A stretch of DNA of 64,000 nt from Oscillospiraceae bacterium (lineage in GTDB: Bacteria > Bacillota > Clostridia > Oscillospirales > CAG-272), in assembly GCA_015064155.1 (NCBI GenBank), contig SVST01000016.1, positions 1-64,000 on the forward strand. The letters are read 5' to 3'. The notes under the pieces were generated by a model that searched no databases, had not been told where the DNA came from, and was given only the letters and a program-made list of their open reading frames with translations. Shown one piece after another: positions 50,801 to 59,391 of the stretch (positions are counted from its first letter, which is position 1; every line of letters starts with the position of its first letter). The position numbers were made by a program, and so were the translations under genes.

Positions 50801-51805
50801 TTAATGGGTCCACTCGCGCGGAATAAACAAAGCCTTATAGGTATCGATGGCATAACGGTCGGTCATGCCCGAAATAAAATCACAAACGCAACGCTCCACA
50901 CCGTCGGTTTCCACGTTGCCGAAATAGAAAGCAGGCATTTTTTCGGGATGCTCGGAAAAATAGCGGAAGAGCTGCCCGATCAATTCCTTTGCACGACCGT
51001 CCTGCGCCTTTGCAATCGGATTGGTATACACCGCATCGAACATAAATTGCCGCAATCGATCGGTAGCATCCTGAATTTCGGGTTTCATTTTGATCTCGTT
51101 CTGATCGGTGCTTTCCGTAACGATCGCGCCAACCATCGTGTTAATGCGCGCACTGTGCGTCTGTCCCAAAATTTCCCGCAAATCGGCGGGAACGTCCTCA
51201 CCGGTCAAAATTCCTCCGCGAATCGCATCGTCGATATCGTGATTGATATAGGCAATGCGGTCGGCAAATTTTACGATGACTCCCTCTAAGGTTGCCGCCA
51301 TGTGCTTGCCCGTATGGTTAACGATTCCGTTACGAACCTCCCACGTCAGATTCAAGCCCTTACCGTTATTTTCCAAGCGTTCCACCACGCGAAGACTTTG
51401 CTTGTAATGCGTAAAGTCCTCTGAATAATACTCCCGCATCGCATCCTCGCCCGAATGCCCGAACGGCGTATGCCCCAAATCGTGCCCGAGAGCAATCGCC
51501 TCGGTCAGATCCTCATTCAAATAAAGGGCTCTTGCAATGATCCGCGCGATCTGGGCAACCTCCAGCGTGTGTGTCATACGCGTGCGGTAATGGTCACCCG
51601 TGGGTGCTAAAAAGACCTGCGTTTTATACATCAAGCGGCGGAAGGATGCCGAATGAATGATACGGTCGCGGTCGCGTTGAAACGGAGTGCGGATATCGCA
51701 AGGAGTGCAAGGATACTCGCGCCCCTTGGAATCGGCGGTCAGACACGCATACCTTGAAAGGGTTTGCTTTTCTCGTTCCATAAACAGTTCGCGTAAGGTT
51801 GACAC
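50801..51805 (-). CDS. dgt: Deoxyguanosinetriphosphate triphosphohydrolase-like protein (HD domain)
   Basis: dNTP triphosphohydrolase of the dGTPase family, 334 residues. Landmarks: CDIRTPFQRDRDRIIHSASFRRL, KTQVF, RMTHTLEVAQIARIIAR, the HD metal motif GHDLGHTPFGHSGE, and VRNGIVNHTGK. The track start (51853) has no ribosome binding site. GTG 51805 lies 8 bases after GGGAGG and gives the N-terminus expected for the family (STLRELFMEREKQTLSRYA). Start of the dgt-dnaG-rpoD operon, an arrangement conserved in many Clostridia. Confidence 0.92.
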   Translation of the reverse strand: MSTLRELFMEREKQTLSRYACLTADSKGREYPCTPCDIRTPFQRDRDRIIHSASFRRLMYKTQVFLAPTGDHYRTRMTHTLEVAQIARIIARALYLNEDLTEAIALGHDLGHTPFGHSGEDAMREYYSEDFTHYKQSLRVVERLENNGKGLNLTWEVRNGIVNHTGKHMAATLEGVIVKFADRIAYINHDIDDAIRGGILTGEDVPADLREILGQTHSARINTMVGAIVTESTDQNEIKMKPEIQDATDRLRQFMFDAVYTNPIAKAQDGRAKELIGQLFRYFSEHPEKMPAFYFGNVETDGVERCVCDFISGMTDRYAIDTYKALFIPREWTH

Positions 51806-51916
51806 GGCAATCGCCTCCCGACAAAAATTCTGATTCATATATAAGATACGCAAAAATTCGTCGAAATACTTTTTTATGGGGGATCTTTTTTCAAAAATCC
51901 CCCATAATTGATCATT

Positions 51917-52540
51917 TTATCGATAATCAAAGCGATGTCCGCGCACGCGCGGCTCGGTTTTTCCGCTGCTTGTTTCACGGACGAATCGAAACAGATCCTC
52001 CACAACCGCATCCTTCACGGAAAACAGCACGCTAACCCGATCCGAAAACACGGTATCGTCGGTGATGGCACCGAAGCGCGGAAGCTCTGCAAGATATTTC
52101 TGATACTCGGAATAGGAGCATTCAAGCTCCAGCTCGGTATATTGCTCGTAAGTAATGATATGTGCCGCCTCCAAGGCGAGCTTTGCGGTGTGAGAATACG
52201 CGCGAACCAAGCCGCCCGCCCCCAAAAGGATTCCGCCGAAATAGCGCGTTACCACAACGACCGCATCGGTGACTCCCGACTTGCGGATGGTTTCCAAAAC
52301 CGGAACGCCCGCAGTGCCCTGAGGCTCTCCGTCGTCCGAATAGCGCGCAACGATCTCGCCCTTCATCAAATAAGCCCATACGTTATGCCGCGCATCCATA
52401 TATGCGGATTTCTGACGCTTGACGTATGCCTCTGCCTCTTCCTCGCTTTTGACGGAGATCGCATGCCCGATAAACACCGATTTCTTCTCGGTAAATTCCG
52501 CTTCTCCCTCGTGTTCCAAAGTCGTATATAAAACAGCCAC
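51917..52540 (-). CDS. YigZ/IMPACT family protein
   Basis: A 207-residue UPF0029/IMPACT-family protein. The family signature is present: FIGHAISVKSEEEAEAY, DARHNVWAYL, RYSDDGEPQGTAGVPVLE and VVVTRYFGGILLGAGGLVRAYS. Members bind nucleic acids or ribosomes, but the bacterial role is not settled. The track start sits inside hflX; GTG 52540 follows AAGGAGGATTGACC and starts 2 bases after the hflX stop, so translation is coupled. Confidence 0.92.
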   Translation of the reverse strand: MAVLYTTLEHEGEAEFTEKKSVFIGHAISVKSEEEAEAYVKRQKSAYMDARHNVWAYLMKGEIVARYSDDGEPQGTAGVPVLETIRKSGVTDAVVVVTRYFGGILLGAGGLVRAYSHTAKLALEAAHIITYEQYTELELECSYSEYQKYLAELPRFGAITDDTVFSDRVSVLFSVKDAVVEDLFRFVRETSSGKTEPRVRGHRFDYR

Positions 52541-52542
52541 GG

Positions 52543-53826
52543 TCAATCCTCCTTGGGTTCGGTCCATTCGGGGTCAAAGCGACGCAGCATTCCATGCACG
52601 CGTGCATCCACGACCGCCGTTACCAGCATTTTCTCCGCACCGTATTCCACGTCCTCTACGGTTGCCTCGCGGTAAAGCGTATTGAGTGCCGCCCCCTCTC
52701 CGTTCGGGATATGGAACACCACGGTTCGCTTTCCGTCATGCAAAATTTCCTGCAAGGCTTCGGTCAACCGATCGATCCCCTGTCCGGTTTTCGCCGATAC
52801 CGCAACCATTCTTGCGCGTTCGGCGGGAACGCCGATGGAGGGAAGACCGCAGGCCCCGAGATCACATTTGTTCAAGACGTACAAGGTCGGTTTATCGGAA
52901 GCTCCCAGCTCCTCCAAAAGCTTCTCGGTAACCTCCAGCTGTGCGCGATATTCGGGATCGGACACGTCGATTACGATCATCAACACGTCGGCATAGACCG
53001 CTTCGTCCAAGGTCGATTGAAATGCCTTGATCAGATGGTGCGGCAATTTGCGGATAAAGCCTACGGTATCGGTCAAGAGGACACCTTCTCCCGTGGGCAA
53101 TTCGAACTTACGGGTCGTGGGATCGAGCGTTGCGAACAGCTTGTCCTCGGCAAGAATCCCCGCGTCTGTCAAATAGTTCAAAAGGGTTGATTTCCCCGCA
53201 TTCGTATATCCCACGATAGCGATCTTCGGCACGCCGCTGCGGTCACGCGCCGCACGCATCGTCTGACGGTTTTTGTCCAGAATCCGAAGCTCCGACTCCA
53301 AAGCCACAATGCGATGCTTCATGTGGCGGCGGTCCGACTCCAGCTTGCTCTCACCCGGACCGCGCGTTCCGATTCCGCCGCCCAGGCGCGACAGATCCTT
53401 TCCCTGCCCCGTCAGGCGCGGTGCGGTATACTTCAGCTGTGCCAATTCGACCTGCAGCTTTCCCTCGCGGCTGACGGCATGCAGCGCAAAAATATCGAGA
53501 ATCAGCATGGAACGGTCGATCACGCGCACGTCGTTGCCGATATCCTCTTCCAAATTGCGAATCTGCGAGGGAGAAAGCTCCTCGTCAAACACAACGAGCT
53601 CAATCTCGTTTAACGAGCAAAGTGCGGAAAGCTCGCGCACCTTGCCCGAGCCGATCAGCGTACGAGGATCAGGCTTCTCCTTGTTTTGCACCAATCGCGC
53701 AAAACAAACACCGCCCGCGGTATCCAAAAGCCGTTCCAATTCGTCAAGGCTTTTTTCAAGCTCCTCGGCATCGTCGTCCCCCGTGCAGATCCCAACCAAA
53801 ATTGCTTTTGATTTTGTGTATTCCAT
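52543..53826 (-). CDS. hflX: Ribosome-associated GTPase HflX
   Basis: GTPase that binds the 50S subunit and splits stalled ribosomes under stress. 427 residues: N-terminal HflX domain (DPRTLIGSGKVREL, FDEELSPSQIRNLEE), coiled-coil linker with RLGGGIGTRGPGESKLE, then G-domain motifs G1 GYTNAGKST, G2 TLDPTTR, G3 DTVGFI, G4 NKCD, G5 VSAKTGQG. ATG 53826 has AAGGGGG upstream; the track start 19 codons earlier lacks one. Located between rpmE and yigZ, transcribed in the same direction. Confidence 0.95.
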   Translation of the reverse strand: MEYTKSKAILVGICTGDDDAEELEKSLDELERLLDTAGGVCFARLVQNKEKPDPRTLIGSGKVRELSALCSLNEIELVVFDEELSPSQIRNLEEDIGNDVRVIDRSMLILDIFALHAVSREGKLQVELAQLKYTAPRLTGQGKDLSRLGGGIGTRGPGESKLESDRRHMKHRIVALESELRILDKNRQTMRAARDRSGVPKIAIVGYTNAGKSTLLNYLTDAGILAEDKLFATLDPTTRKFELPTGEGVLLTDTVGFIRKLPHHLIKAFQSTLDEAVYADVLMIVIDVSDPEYRAQLEVTEKLLEELGASDKPTLYVLNKCDLGACGLPSIGVPAERARMVAVSAKTGQGIDRLTEALQEILHDGKRTVVFHIPNGEGAALNTLYREATVEDVEYGAEKMLVTAVVDARVHGMLRRFDPEWTEPKED

Positions 53827-53870
53827 AAAAACCCCCTTAACGGTTTGGGTAACATTCGTATCAAATAATA

Positions 53871-53898
53871 ACGGGCGAGCCATTGCGACTCGCCCGTT
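53871..53898 (-). terminator. Hairpin terminator after rpmE (weak U-tract)
   Basis: ACGGGCGAG...CTCGCCCGT 9-bp stem followed by TTATTATTT on minus. The imperfect U-tract may allow read-through into hflX, for which no clear promoter is seen. Confidence 0.65.
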
Positions 53899-53922
53899 TA
53901 TCAGGAAACCCGACGAAAGATA

Positions 53923-54132
53923 TTACTTCTGAGAGGAAGCAAGTCTCTTCTTGAACTTATCCACACGTCCGCCGGCGTCAACAAACTTCTGCTTACCGGT
54001 AAAGAAAGGATGGCACTTGGAGCAGATATCAACTCTCAAATCACCGCCCTTGGTGGACTTGGTTTCAACAACCTCGCCGCAAGCGCATCTGATGGTGCAT
54101 ACTTCGTAGTTAGGATGGATTCCGTCTTTCAT
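53923..54132 (-). CDS. rpmE: 50S ribosomal protein L31 (zinc-binding form)
   Basis: L31 connects the subunits at the top of the ribosome. Only the last 69 codons of the 205-codon track ORF are real: [11 protein letters not shown] is the family N-terminus and AGAGG lies 9 bases before ATG 54132. [10 protein letters not shown] and [14 protein letters not shown] provide the four cysteines of the zinc-binding (C+) type. [14 protein letters not shown] ends the protein. It has its own promoter and leader. A zinc-free paralogue, if any, is not in this window. Confidence 0.97.
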   Translation of the reverse strand: MKDGIHPNYEVCTIRCACGEVVETKSTKGGDLRVDICSKCHPFFTGKQKFVDAGGRVDKFKKRLASSQK

Positions 54133-54199
54133 TTTCATGTACCTCTTTTCAAAAATTTGATGTTCTTTGACATCGAGAATCACGTCATGCGTGACAAAC
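54133..54199 (-). promoter_or_regulatory. rpmE leader with small stem-loop
   Basis: About 65 bases of leader containing TCACG-CATGA-CGTGA. L31 leaders are known autoregulatory elements in bacteria; here only a short hairpin supports it. Confidence 0.35.
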
Positions 54200-54205
54200 A
54201 AAGGT

Positions 54206-54234
54206 ATTATATCACAACAAAGCGAAAATTGCAA
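54206..54234 (-). promoter_or_regulatory. Sigma-A promoter of rpmE
   Basis: Minus strand TTGCAA (54229-54234), 17-base spacer, TATAAT (54206-54211). Confidence 0.85.
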
Positions 54235-54256
54235 GGGGTTTTCAAAAGTTTTTTGA

Positions 54257-55843
54257 TTATTTTTCAGAAATCGAAGCAGATGACACACCAATCGGCAATT
54301 CCAGGAAGGACCGATCCAAAATGACGGTATTCGTGGAGATTCGTGCTGTTGTCTGTTCGGCAAAGAGCCCTCGCTGATTGGTATGCGGTACGTAATGCGG
54401 ATATGCCGACGAGGAAATATCGATGCGAAGCTTTTCGCCATTTTGAACGACAAACGCGTGCTCGTCAAAGGAAAAATCCATTTCCAGTGTATCCCCCGGA
54501 CGGTACGCTGCATCAAAGTTGGAAATTTGGTTGATGTCATCTCGCAAGCCGTAGTCGCCCCCCTCCTTACAAAGACTCAGGCGCAGATAAAAGCAGGTAT
54601 CCTCACAATCCGATTGAACCGTCAGCTTCGCTTTGATCTTCCCTTTTACGAACGTATCCTCGGAAAACGGCTCGGTATACAAGCTGATCACATCATACCT
54701 TGCGTTCGGTTGGTTCTGCCATGCGTTTCCACCGAGATTTGTGGAAAGTCCCCCTTGGAAACTTGCAGGCGCATAGGGGTTGTATTTGTAGGTAACAGAC
54801 CCTTTCCCAAGCACGAGCTTTTTCGTCTGTCCGGCATCGTAAAAATCGTCACAGCACCACTTGTTGTCAAACAGCTTGTAATAAGTCACCTTGCCCCTTG
54901 CAAACGGCGGCTCGCATTTTCCGCGAACCGAGTCCGCCCATCGCACCGGATATAAATCAAATTTCTCTTTCAAAACGCCGTTTTCAAAAAAGATCGGCTG
55001 ATCGGTTCCCTTTCCGCCGTGTTCAAAAGGATGGACGGCAAGGGCAGATTGTGCGCGTGTTTGGTCGTCCAGCCCATGCCACATATCAAACACGCCGCCC
55101 GCATAAATGTCGTAAAATCCCGTTACCAAGAGGATGGGAATGTTTGCATGCTTTATGGCATCGTGTGCTTCACCGCCGCCATAGCGTGTTTGCCAAAAAG
55201 GATCGTTTCTGTCGGGATGGCGCAGGATCTCGTCAAAATCCTCGGCGGACTCCCCCAGCACGGTCTTTGAAAACTCTGACAGAGGCAGCATACGGTACGA
55301 ATCGGTGGTATAGCTTTTTTTCAGCTTGCTCTTGTGCTTGTACATCTTGACGTACCACTCACCGTGCAACCCCATTTTGTAAAACCCGTTTCGATAGTTG
55401 CAGTTATAGCGCTCGCAATCCTGCACCTCAAGAATGGCTCCTCGAATGTCGGGTGCAAACGGCGCGGTTACAAAGTGGACCGACGAGGTATAGCTCCCGC
55501 CATACAAATAAAGCTCTCCGTTGTAAAACGGTTGTGTTCGAATCCAATCCTGCAAGAACAGCCCGTCCTCGCGCTCGTAAATGTACGGAACACAATCTCC
55601 ACTGCTCTTTCCTCTGCCGCGGCAATGCTGAAAAACAACCGCGTAGCCGTGCTCCACCCAAGCCGCGTAATGCGAAAGCCGTTGCTCACAGACCTCTTCC
55701 TCCGAAAGCAGCTCTTCCGCGTCGACGTAAGGGGAGCGATAAATCATCGTCGGAAACCGCCCCTTGTCACTTGGCAAACAAATCACGGTAAACAACTCGG
55801 CTCCCGCATATTCCAAATAGCGGAATTGAACGATCGGTTTCAT
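54257..55843 (-). CDS. CocE/NonD family hydrolase (X-Pro dipeptidyl-peptidase S15 type)
   Basis: A 528-residue serine hydrolase. The N-terminal alpha/beta-hydrolase domain contains [29 protein letters not shown] and the nucleophile elbow LYGGSYTSS (family G-x-S-Y); [13 protein letters not shown] and the His in [10 protein letters not shown] complete the core. The C-terminal jelly-roll domain includes [15 protein letters not shown] and [21 protein letters not shown]. No signal peptide, so cytosolic. Acts on an ester or a proline peptide; substrate unknown. It lies 28 bases after the SGNH esterase gene and probably shares its message. Confidence 0.88.
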   Translation of the reverse strand: MKPIVQFRYLEYAGAELFTVICLPSDKGRFPTMIYRSPYVDAEELLSEEEVCEQRLSHYAAWVEHGYAVVFQHCRGRGKSSGDCVPYIYEREDGLFLQDWIRTQPFYNGELYLYGGSYTSSVHFVTAPFAPDIRGAILEVQDCERYNCNYRNGFYKMGLHGEWYVKMYKHKSKLKKSYTTDSYRMLPLSEFSKTVLGESAEDFDEILRHPDRNDPFWQTRYGGGEAHDAIKHANIPILLVTGFYDIYAGGVFDMWHGLDDQTRAQSALAVHPFEHGGKGTDQPIFFENGVLKEKFDLYPVRWADSVRGKCEPPFARGKVTYYKLFDNKWCCDDFYDAGQTKKLVLGKGSVTYKYNPYAPASFQGGLSTNLGGNAWQNQPNARYDVISLYTEPFSEDTFVKGKIKAKLTVQSDCEDTCFYLRLSLCKEGGDYGLRDDINQISNFDAAYRPGDTLEMDFSFDEHAFVVQNGEKLRIDISSSAYPHYVPHTNQRGLFAEQTTARISTNTVILDRSFLELPIGVSSASISEK

Positions 55844-55871
55844 ACTCTTCCCACTCCTCTAAACAGCATTC

Positions 55872-56597
55872 TCAAAGCTTTTTCAGCCACGTTTCGATCA
55901 AATCGGCTGTGAAATCGTATCCTTTTTTGGTCAAATGCTGCCCGTCGCAATAGTATCCCGTGTTTTCCGCGTGATTCTCTTCTTTTGGTTTCGTTGCATC
56001 ATACATATACGGAAGATACGGATTGAGGTAGCATCCGTTCCAAAGATCGATGTACGGGATTCCCCACTTTTTGCAGATTTCTACCGCACGGTCAAAATAG
56101 ATGCGGCGGTTTTCGTATTCCGCGCTTCCGCAAGCAGCCATTTTTTGTGCTACGATAAAGCCGATCTTTTTATCCATCCAATACTTCGTTGCTCTGTAAA
56201 AAACGCTCTCCAGCGCACCGCAGAAGGTGTTTCTGTCGTAATTGCCGCTGTAATCGGACTTCTCAAAGCTACCAAGCTTGGTCGGCTTGTCCCCGAAAAC
56301 CGCATTTCCGAGCAGATCGGCATCATTCGTACCGCCTTCAAGGATGACGTAATCGGCATTGGGATACTCCTCAAACATTAAATCAAGGGTACCTGACACA
56401 GAATGTCGCACCTTTCCCGTTTGCCGTAAAACGTTGGATTCGGCAACCGTTCCGCCTCCAACCGCATAATTTTTATATTGCATGGCATTCCGTTCCGCAA
56501 TACGAGTTGCCCAGCTTCCCTCTCTCTCTGACCCCGCGCAAATAGAATCGCCGTTCCAAAGAATCGTTTTTCCGTACAGTCGATTATTGTTTTCCAT
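55872..56597 (-). CDS. SGNH/GDSL-type hydrolase (second copy)
   Basis: A 241-residue cytosolic SGNH hydrolase distinct from the one at 42361. Motifs: LWNGDSICAGSE (nucleophile Ser), NYAVGGGTVAES (Gly), LEGGTNDADLLG (Asn), YYCDGQHLTKKGYDF (Asp/His). ATG 56597 is chosen over the track start 9 codons upstream because the fold begins there. The predicted ribosome binding site AGAGAGA is only moderate. In an operon with the CocE-type hydrolase; together they could remove ester groups from a plant or host glycan breakdown product (inference). Confidence 0.85.
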   Translation of the reverse strand: MENNNRLYGKTILWNGDSICAGSEREGSWATRIAERNAMQYKNYAVGGGTVAESNVLRQTGKVRHSVSGTLDLMFEEYPNADYVILEGGTNDADLLGNAVFGDKPTKLGSFEKSDYSGNYDRNTFCGALESVFYRATKYWMDKKIGFIVAQKMAACGSAEYENRRIYFDRAVEICKKWGIPYIDLWNGCYLNPYLPYMYDATKPKEENHAENTGYYCDGQHLTKKGYDFTADLIETWLKKL

Positions 56598-56640
56598 ACC
56601 GCAAAATCTCTCTTTCGTTATCAATCAATCTAACACGTTT

Positions 56641-56669
56641 ATTATAACGCATTTTCGCTACCGTGTCAA
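56641..56669 (-). promoter_or_regulatory. Sigma-A promoter of the SGNH-CocE operon
   Basis: Minus strand TTGACA (56664-56669), 17-base spacer, TATAAT (56641-56646). Confidence 0.83.
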
Positions 56670-56689
56670 TCACTTTCCGCCGATTTTCC

Positions 56690-56728
56690 AAAAACACGGG
56701 CAGATGCGTTTTTTGCGCACCTGCCCCT
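56690..56728 (-). terminator. Intrinsic terminator after the FAD-Rieske gene
   Basis: Minus strand GGGCAGGTGCG...CGCATCTGCCC stem followed by GTGTTTTTGG. Confidence 0.72.
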
Positions 56729-56739
56729 ATAAGAAGGTC

Positions 56740-58050
56740 TTATCCGCTTCGCGGCTTCCCCTTGTTCCGATTGGCGGGATTTTCGATCAACCGTCCGTCC
56801 TCGGTAAAGCGCGAGCCGTGGCACGGGCAATCCCATGAATGCTCCAAGCGATTATATTTCAGCGCACACCCAAGATGCGGACATCGCGGAACGGTAGGGG
56901 TTAAAATCCCCTTTGCCGACTCAAGCAAATTCACAGCGGTTTGCCAATGCAACACCGAGCGCGACGGATCATAAACCTCTGCATACGGATTTTTTCGATC
57001 GGTCACGAGATCTGCAAGCAGCATTGCCGCCACCATAGACGAGGTCATCCCCCATTTGTTGTAGCCCGTTGCAACGTATACGTGCGGCATTTTCTTGGAA
57101 TATTGACCGATATACGGAAGACCGTCAAGCGTCATACAATCTTGCGTTGCCCAACGGTAGCGGACTTGAGCATTGGAATAATGCCCCCTTGCAAATTGCT
57201 CCAATTCATGCCAGCATCCGCCCCGTTTGCCGGTTCGGTGTGCGCCGCCTCCCAACAGCAGCATCCCGTCGTAGTTGCGAAAGCTCAATCCATCCATCGC
57301 GGCATCGACGTACATACCGCCAAGATTCGGTGCGTCCTCCAACCCCAGCACGTAGGATCGGTGCTGGTACATTTTCAAAAAATACAGCCCGTGCCGATTG
57401 ATAAACGGAAAATGCGTTGCCACAACCACTCGTTTGGCACGAATGCCTCCGTGATCGGTCCGCGCACCGTTCGGGGTGAGCTCGACAACACGCGTATTCT
57501 CAAAGATCCGCAGCCTTTTTGCCAGTGCGTATGCCAGCTTCAACGGGTGAAATTGCGCCTGCTGCGGCACGCAAACAGCCCCCTCGGTGCCAAAAGGCAG
57601 AGGCAAGTGCTCTGCAAAACGAGCCGTTCCTCCCAAGGCGTTAATCGCGCTGACCTCTTCCTCCAGGCTGCGGCGATCCTTCTTGGCATACACGAAGGAA
57701 TCAACCTCTTCCCAATCACAAAAATAATCGGCACAAAGCTTGCGGTATTCCTCCAGTGCCTCGGTTTGGGAACGCAAGTAGCCTTGCGCGACCGTTTTTC
57801 CAAGTCTGCACAGCGTTTTCTCATAAAAAAGCCCGTGCTGAATTGTCAGCTTGGCGGTGGTGTTTTGCGTAACGCCTCCGCAGATCTTCTCCGCCTCGCA
57901 GAGAATGCAATCCACACCGCGCTTTTGCAGCATATACGCGCATAAAATTCCGGTCATTCCTCCGCCGATAATCAACACGTCGGTCCTTTGATCTCCACAC
58001 AACGCTTCAAATTCAGGCTTTCTCACAGTATCGCGCCAAACAGATTTCAT
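56740..58050 (-). CDS. FAD-dependent oxidoreductase with C-terminal Rieske domain
   Basis: A 436-residue fusion. The DAO-type flavin domain has the dinucleotide fold DVLIIGGGMTGILCAYML, LCEAEKICGGVTQNTTAKLT, and VATGYNKWGMTSSMVAAMLLADL. The last 70 residues are a Rieske [2Fe-2S] domain with both ligand pairs: CPHLGC and CPCHGSRF. This architecture is known in Bacillus YhfW-like proteins, whose substrate is not established. ATG 58050 follows GAGGTGATATCG (track start 14 codons earlier). A redox protein of this kind in an obligate anaerobe may accept electrons from amine or thiol oxidation; uncertain. Confidence 0.88.
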   Translation of the reverse strand: MKSVWRDTVRKPEFEALCGDQRTDVLIIGGGMTGILCAYMLQKRGVDCILCEAEKICGGVTQNTTAKLTIQHGLFYEKTLCRLGKTVAQGYLRSQTEALEEYRKLCADYFCDWEEVDSFVYAKKDRRSLEEEVSAINALGGTARFAEHLPLPFGTEGAVCVPQQAQFHPLKLAYALAKRLRIFENTRVVELTPNGARTDHGGIRAKRVVVATHFPFINRHGLYFLKMYQHRSYVLGLEDAPNLGGMYVDAAMDGLSFRNYDGMLLLGGGAHRTGKRGGCWHELEQFARGHYSNAQVRYRWATQDCMTLDGLPYIGQYSKKMPHVYVATGYNKWGMTSSMVAAMLLADLVTDRKNPYAEVYDPSRSVLHWQTAVNLLESAKGILTPTVPRCPHLGCALKYNRLEHSWDCPCHGSRFTEDGRLIENPANRNKGKPRSG

Positions 58051-58107
58051 CGATATCACCTCTTCGAAAACCAGTATTCCCAAAAAGGTCACTTTTCATA
58101 GCAAATA

Positions 58108-58149
58108 ACGAAAAACGCGCGGATTTTACAAGGAAAACCACACGCGTTT
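58108..58149 (-). terminator. Intrinsic terminator after M20 peptidase gene
   Basis: Minus strand AAACGCGTGTGG...CCGCGCGTTTTTCG imperfect hairpin with U-tract. Confidence 0.6.
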
Positions 58150-58156
58150 ACGCAAG

Positions 58157-59308
58157 TTATATGTAATATGCAACGGCAGCCAAGCGTTTTGCCGATTCTC
58201 CAAGAGATTTCAGATAAGCAAACTCGTTCGGACTGTGAATTTTTCCTCCCTCAACCCCCAAAGAATCTATACACGGGATTCCGAATGCCGTAATGTCTGC
58301 CGCATCTGAGCCGCCTTTTCGCTTTGCAGCTTTCAGGACAGGAAGCCCCGTCTGTTCAAAAATACGATTCATATCCTCCAACAACGCGCGATTACGCGCA
58401 CAGTCTTCCATCGTCAACCGATATCCCTTGTGCCAAACGGAACAGGTACAGCCCTTGACATGCTCGGTTGCCGCCAGCTTTTGCACATAGTCACAGATCC
58501 ACTCGTATTGCTCCATCGTGGCAAAACGGACATTCGCCTTGAAGACACATTTTCCAGGGACGGTATTCGGAACGCTTCCGCCACTGATAACCCCACAGTT
58601 ACAGGTCAAGCCATCATCATCCTTGAACTTATCCAATTCCAAGATTTTATATGCCGCATCAACGATCGCATTTGCACCCTTGGTTGCACAATTTGAGGAA
58701 TGTGCCTCTTCTCCCGTAACGGTAAAGGTGAAAGTGACAATCCCCTTTCTGATCAGACATGCCTCTCCGACAGTCCCACCCTCAAGATTCAAAAATGCAA
58801 TTGAATCCTTGGCTTTTTCGCAAATATAGCGGATGGTTTGCTTTTGGCTCGGTATGCTTCTCTTCTCTTCATCACTTTGCAAAAGAAGCTGTACGGGACG
58901 CGCGCAAAAACCGGATCGCGCCAGTGCCTCCATCGCAAGAAAAGCGGCAACAATTCCCCCCTTGCAATCGGTAACACCGGGTCCGTAGATCTTTTCTTCG
59001 TCTACGTGTACAGCAGGTGTCCCAAAGGAACCGATCGGATGCACCGTATCCATATGTGCGGAAAAGCTGATCGGTGCTGCCTTGGCATCGGGGTTCATGG
59101 TAATACAAACAGCATTCCCCGCAACCGGATGTTCCATCACTTCGACTGCCCAAGCATGTTGTTTGGCATGCTCAATGCAATAATCCCCCACCGCATCAAC
59201 GCCTGCCTTGCAATCGGTGGGGCTTTCGATATTACAAATATCTTCCCAAAAGGTAAGGTAAGAAGGATATAATTCATCAATCGTTTGGAACAGCTTTTCG
59301 GAATTCAT
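58157..59308 (-). CDS. M20 family metallopeptidase (carboxypeptidase G2-like)
   Basis: Cytosolic di-zinc amidohydrolase, 383 residues. Metal and catalytic motifs: SAHMDTVHPIG (His, Asp), GPGVTDCKGGIVAAF (Asp), LLLQSDEEKRS (Glu-Glu), IHSPNEFAYL (late His). The lid domain contains GEEAHSSNCATKGANAI and GGSVPNTVPGKC, typical of the CPG2/ArgE-DapE group, which cut terminal acidic residues or acyl groups from peptides and N-acyl amino acids. GGGGAGATCGCA precedes the ATG. Has its own promoter, 83 bases from the aminotransferase gene. Confidence 0.9.
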   Translation of the reverse strand: MNSEKLFQTIDELYPSYLTFWEDICNIESPTDCKAGVDAVGDYCIEHAKQHAWAVEVMEHPVAGNAVCITMNPDAKAAPISFSAHMDTVHPIGSFGTPAVHVDEEKIYGPGVTDCKGGIVAAFLAMEALARSGFCARPVQLLLQSDEEKRSIPSQKQTIRYICEKAKDSIAFLNLEGGTVGEACLIRKGIVTFTFTVTGEEAHSSNCATKGANAIVDAAYKILELDKFKDDDGLTCNCGVISGGSVPNTVPGKCVFKANVRFATMEQYEWICDYVQKLAATEHVKGCTCSVWHKGYRLTMEDCARNRALLEDMNRIFEQTGLPVLKAAKRKGGSDAADITAFGIPCIDSLGVEGGKIHSPNEFAYLKSLGESAKRLAAVAYYI

Positions 59309-59340
59309 TGCGATCTCCCCGTTTCATTTTTCTCGCTTCT

Positions 59341-59369
59341 ATTATAGCAAAGAAAATCGCCAAAGTCAA
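59341..59369 (-). promoter_or_regulatory. Sigma-A promoter of the M20 peptidase
   Basis: Minus strand TTGACT (59364-59369), 17-base spacer, TATAAT (59341-59346). Confidence 0.82.
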
Positions 59370-59391
59370 CCCCCTGAACAACAGAAAAGCA

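Noticed and set aside
53923-54540. 205-aa ORF as a longer L31
   Set aside because: Residues before [11 protein letters not shown] come from upstream of the rpmE promoter and from the antisense of the CocE gene; L31 is 65-90 aa.
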